Shown here: positions 5,741-6,598 of the stretch, one piece after another
Layout: every line of letters begins with the position of its first letter
Position numbering within the stretch: the first letter of the stretch is position 1
Assembly (NCBI GenBank): GCA_016781225.1
Contig: JADDQT010000093.1
Location: 1 to 6,598, forward strand
Reading direction: 5' to 3'
DNA from: Actinomycetota bacterium
GTDB taxonomy: Bacteria; Actinomycetota; Acidimicrobiia; Acidimicrobiales; GCA-2861595
DNA: 6,598 nt
Translations under genes and position numbers: made by a program
The notes under the pieces: generated by a model
What the model saw: the letters and a program-made list of their open reading frames with translations, nothing else
The model's database searches: none
What the model was told of the DNA's origin: nothing

Positions 5741-6598
5741 GGGCCGTGGTCACCGGCGCCGCAGGATTCCTGGGCTCTCACCTCTGCGAGCGGTTGGTGA
5801 GCCGGGGCGACGATGTCGTGGGCATCGACAACCTCCTCACCGGCCGAATCGACAACCTCTCCCACCTCTTCGGCCAGGAGCGCTTCACCTTCCAGCACCA
5901 CAACGTCAGCTCCTACGTCCACGTGCCGGGGCCGGTGGACGCCGTGCTGCACTTCGCCAGCCCGGCGTCCCCCAAGGACTACCTCGAGCTGCCCATCCAG
6001 ACGCTCAAGGTGGGCTCGCTGGGCACCCACAACCTTCTGGGGCTGGCCAAGGACAAGCAGGCTCGCTTCCTCCTGGCATCCACCAGCGAGGTGTACGGCG
6101 ATCCCGAGGTCCACCCCCAGCCCGAGGAGTACTGGGGACACGTCAACCCCGTAGGGCCGAGGGGTGTCTACGACGAGGCTAAGCGCTTCGCCGAAGCCAT
6201 CACCATGGCTTACCATCGCTTCCACGGCGTCGACGTCCGCATCGTGCGCATCTTCAACACCTTCGGGCCGAGGCTGCGGCCCGCCGACGGGCGGGTGGTC
6301 TCCAACTTCCTCGTTCAGGCCCTCACCGGAAAGCCCATCACGGTCTACGGGGACGGGGGCCAGACCCGGAGCTTCTGCTACGTCGACGACGAGGTCGACG
6401 GCATCCTCGCCCTGCTGGACTCCGACCATGTCGGGCCAGTCAATATCGGGAACCCGGACGAGTTCACCGTCGCCGAGCTGGCCCGCTTGGTGATCGAGGT
6501 CACGGACTCGTCGTCGGAGGTGGTCCACGAGGCGCTGCCCGTGGACGACCCTGCCCGGCGCCGGCCGGACATCTCGCTGGCCCGGCGCCTTCTCGGGT
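5737..6598 (+). CDS. uxs: UDP-glucuronate decarboxylase / UDP-xylose synthase, 3' end cut by window
   Basis: 287 codons visible from ATG 5737 (overlapping the ugd stop as ATGA); no stop before the right edge. The family is usually about 310-320 aa, so only the last few tens of residues are missing. Reaction: UDP-glucuronate to UDP-xylose + CO2 with bound NAD+, via a 4-keto intermediate. Seen: TGAAGFLGSH (6-15), D31-N32, HFASPASPKDY (72-82) followed by LPIQTLKVG, which is diagnostic for UXS, STSEVYGDP (115-123) with T116 and E118, then HPQPEEYWGHVNPVGPR, Y145-D-E-A-K149 (YxxxK), RIFNTFGPR, YGDGGQTRSFCYVDD and NIGNPDEFTV. These match UXS rather than GalE-type epimerases. No membrane segment is seen, so the enzyme is a cytosolic bacterial form. 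Placement directly after ugd gives a two-step route from UDP-glucose to UDP-xylose. Confidence 0.94.
   Translation, partial: MRAVVTGAAGFLGSHLCERLVSRGDDVVGIDNLLTGRIDNLSHLFGQERFTFQHHNVSSYVHVPGPVDAVLHFASPASPKDYLELPIQTLKVGSLGTHNLLGLAKDKQARFLLASTSEVYGDPEVHPQPEEYWGHVNPVGPRGVYDEAKRFAEAITMAYHRFHGVDVRIVRIFNTFGPRLRPADGRVVSNFLVQALTGKPITVYGDGGQTRSFCYVDDEVDGILALLDSDHVGPVNIGNPDEFTVAELARLVIEVTDSSSEVVHEALPVDDPARRRPDISLARRLLG

Noticed and set aside
5716..6528. 270-codon minus-strand open frame over uxs
   Set aside because: Antisense to a clear UXS enzyme; the sequence is a codon-position mirror without family features.

Overview
The window is high-GC bacterial DNA. Coding density is near total, GTG starts are frequent, and one gene encodes an LCP (LytR-CpsA-Psr) protein with a C-terminal LytR_C domain. 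Together these point to an actinomycete (Actinomycetota). The start-codon-proximal promoters fit that group, and an Acidimicrobiia-like lineage is plausible, but this is inference because no marker gene is present.

Layout, left to right. (1) Bases 292-1 (minus, cut by the left edge) hold the N-terminal part of a class IV PLP aminotransferase, probably PabC-like. (2) Divergent from it is an LCP family ligase at 378-1835 (plus). (3) Its stop lies 9 bp from the stop of a convergent, short-form glucose-1-phosphate thymidylyltransferase, rfbA/rmlA (2588-1845, minus). (4) Divergent from rfbA across 73 bp is a tightly packed plus-strand operon: rfbB/rmlB (2662-3621), rfbD/rmlD (3618-4472), ugd (4469-5740) and a UDP-glucuronate decarboxylase, uxs (5737 to the right edge, cut). 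Each junction in the operon is a 4-bp stop/start overlap (GTGA, GTGA, ATGA).

How the genes work together: RfbA, RfbB and RfbD are three of the four enzymes of dTDP-L-rhamnose synthesis. The 3,5-epimerase RmlC is not in the window. Ugd and Uxs convert UDP-glucose to UDP-glucuronate and then UDP-xylose. The operon therefore supplies activated rhamnose, glucuronate and xylose for a surface glycan, and the LCP protein is the type of enzyme that attaches such glycans to the wall. The glycan itself cannot be identified from this window.

I do not see a previously undescribed system; these are well-known families. The most interesting signal is regulatory. All four transcription-unit starts have a TAnnnT -10-like hexamer only 6-9 nt upstream of the start codon, with no Shine-Dalgarno sequence, which suggests leaderless mRNAs. 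The two rml promoters also sit in the arms of a perfect CTAGGGG/CCCCTAG inverted repeat. I saw no RNA genes, mobile elements, CRISPR arrays or attachment sites. No stretch over 300 bases lacks a gene.
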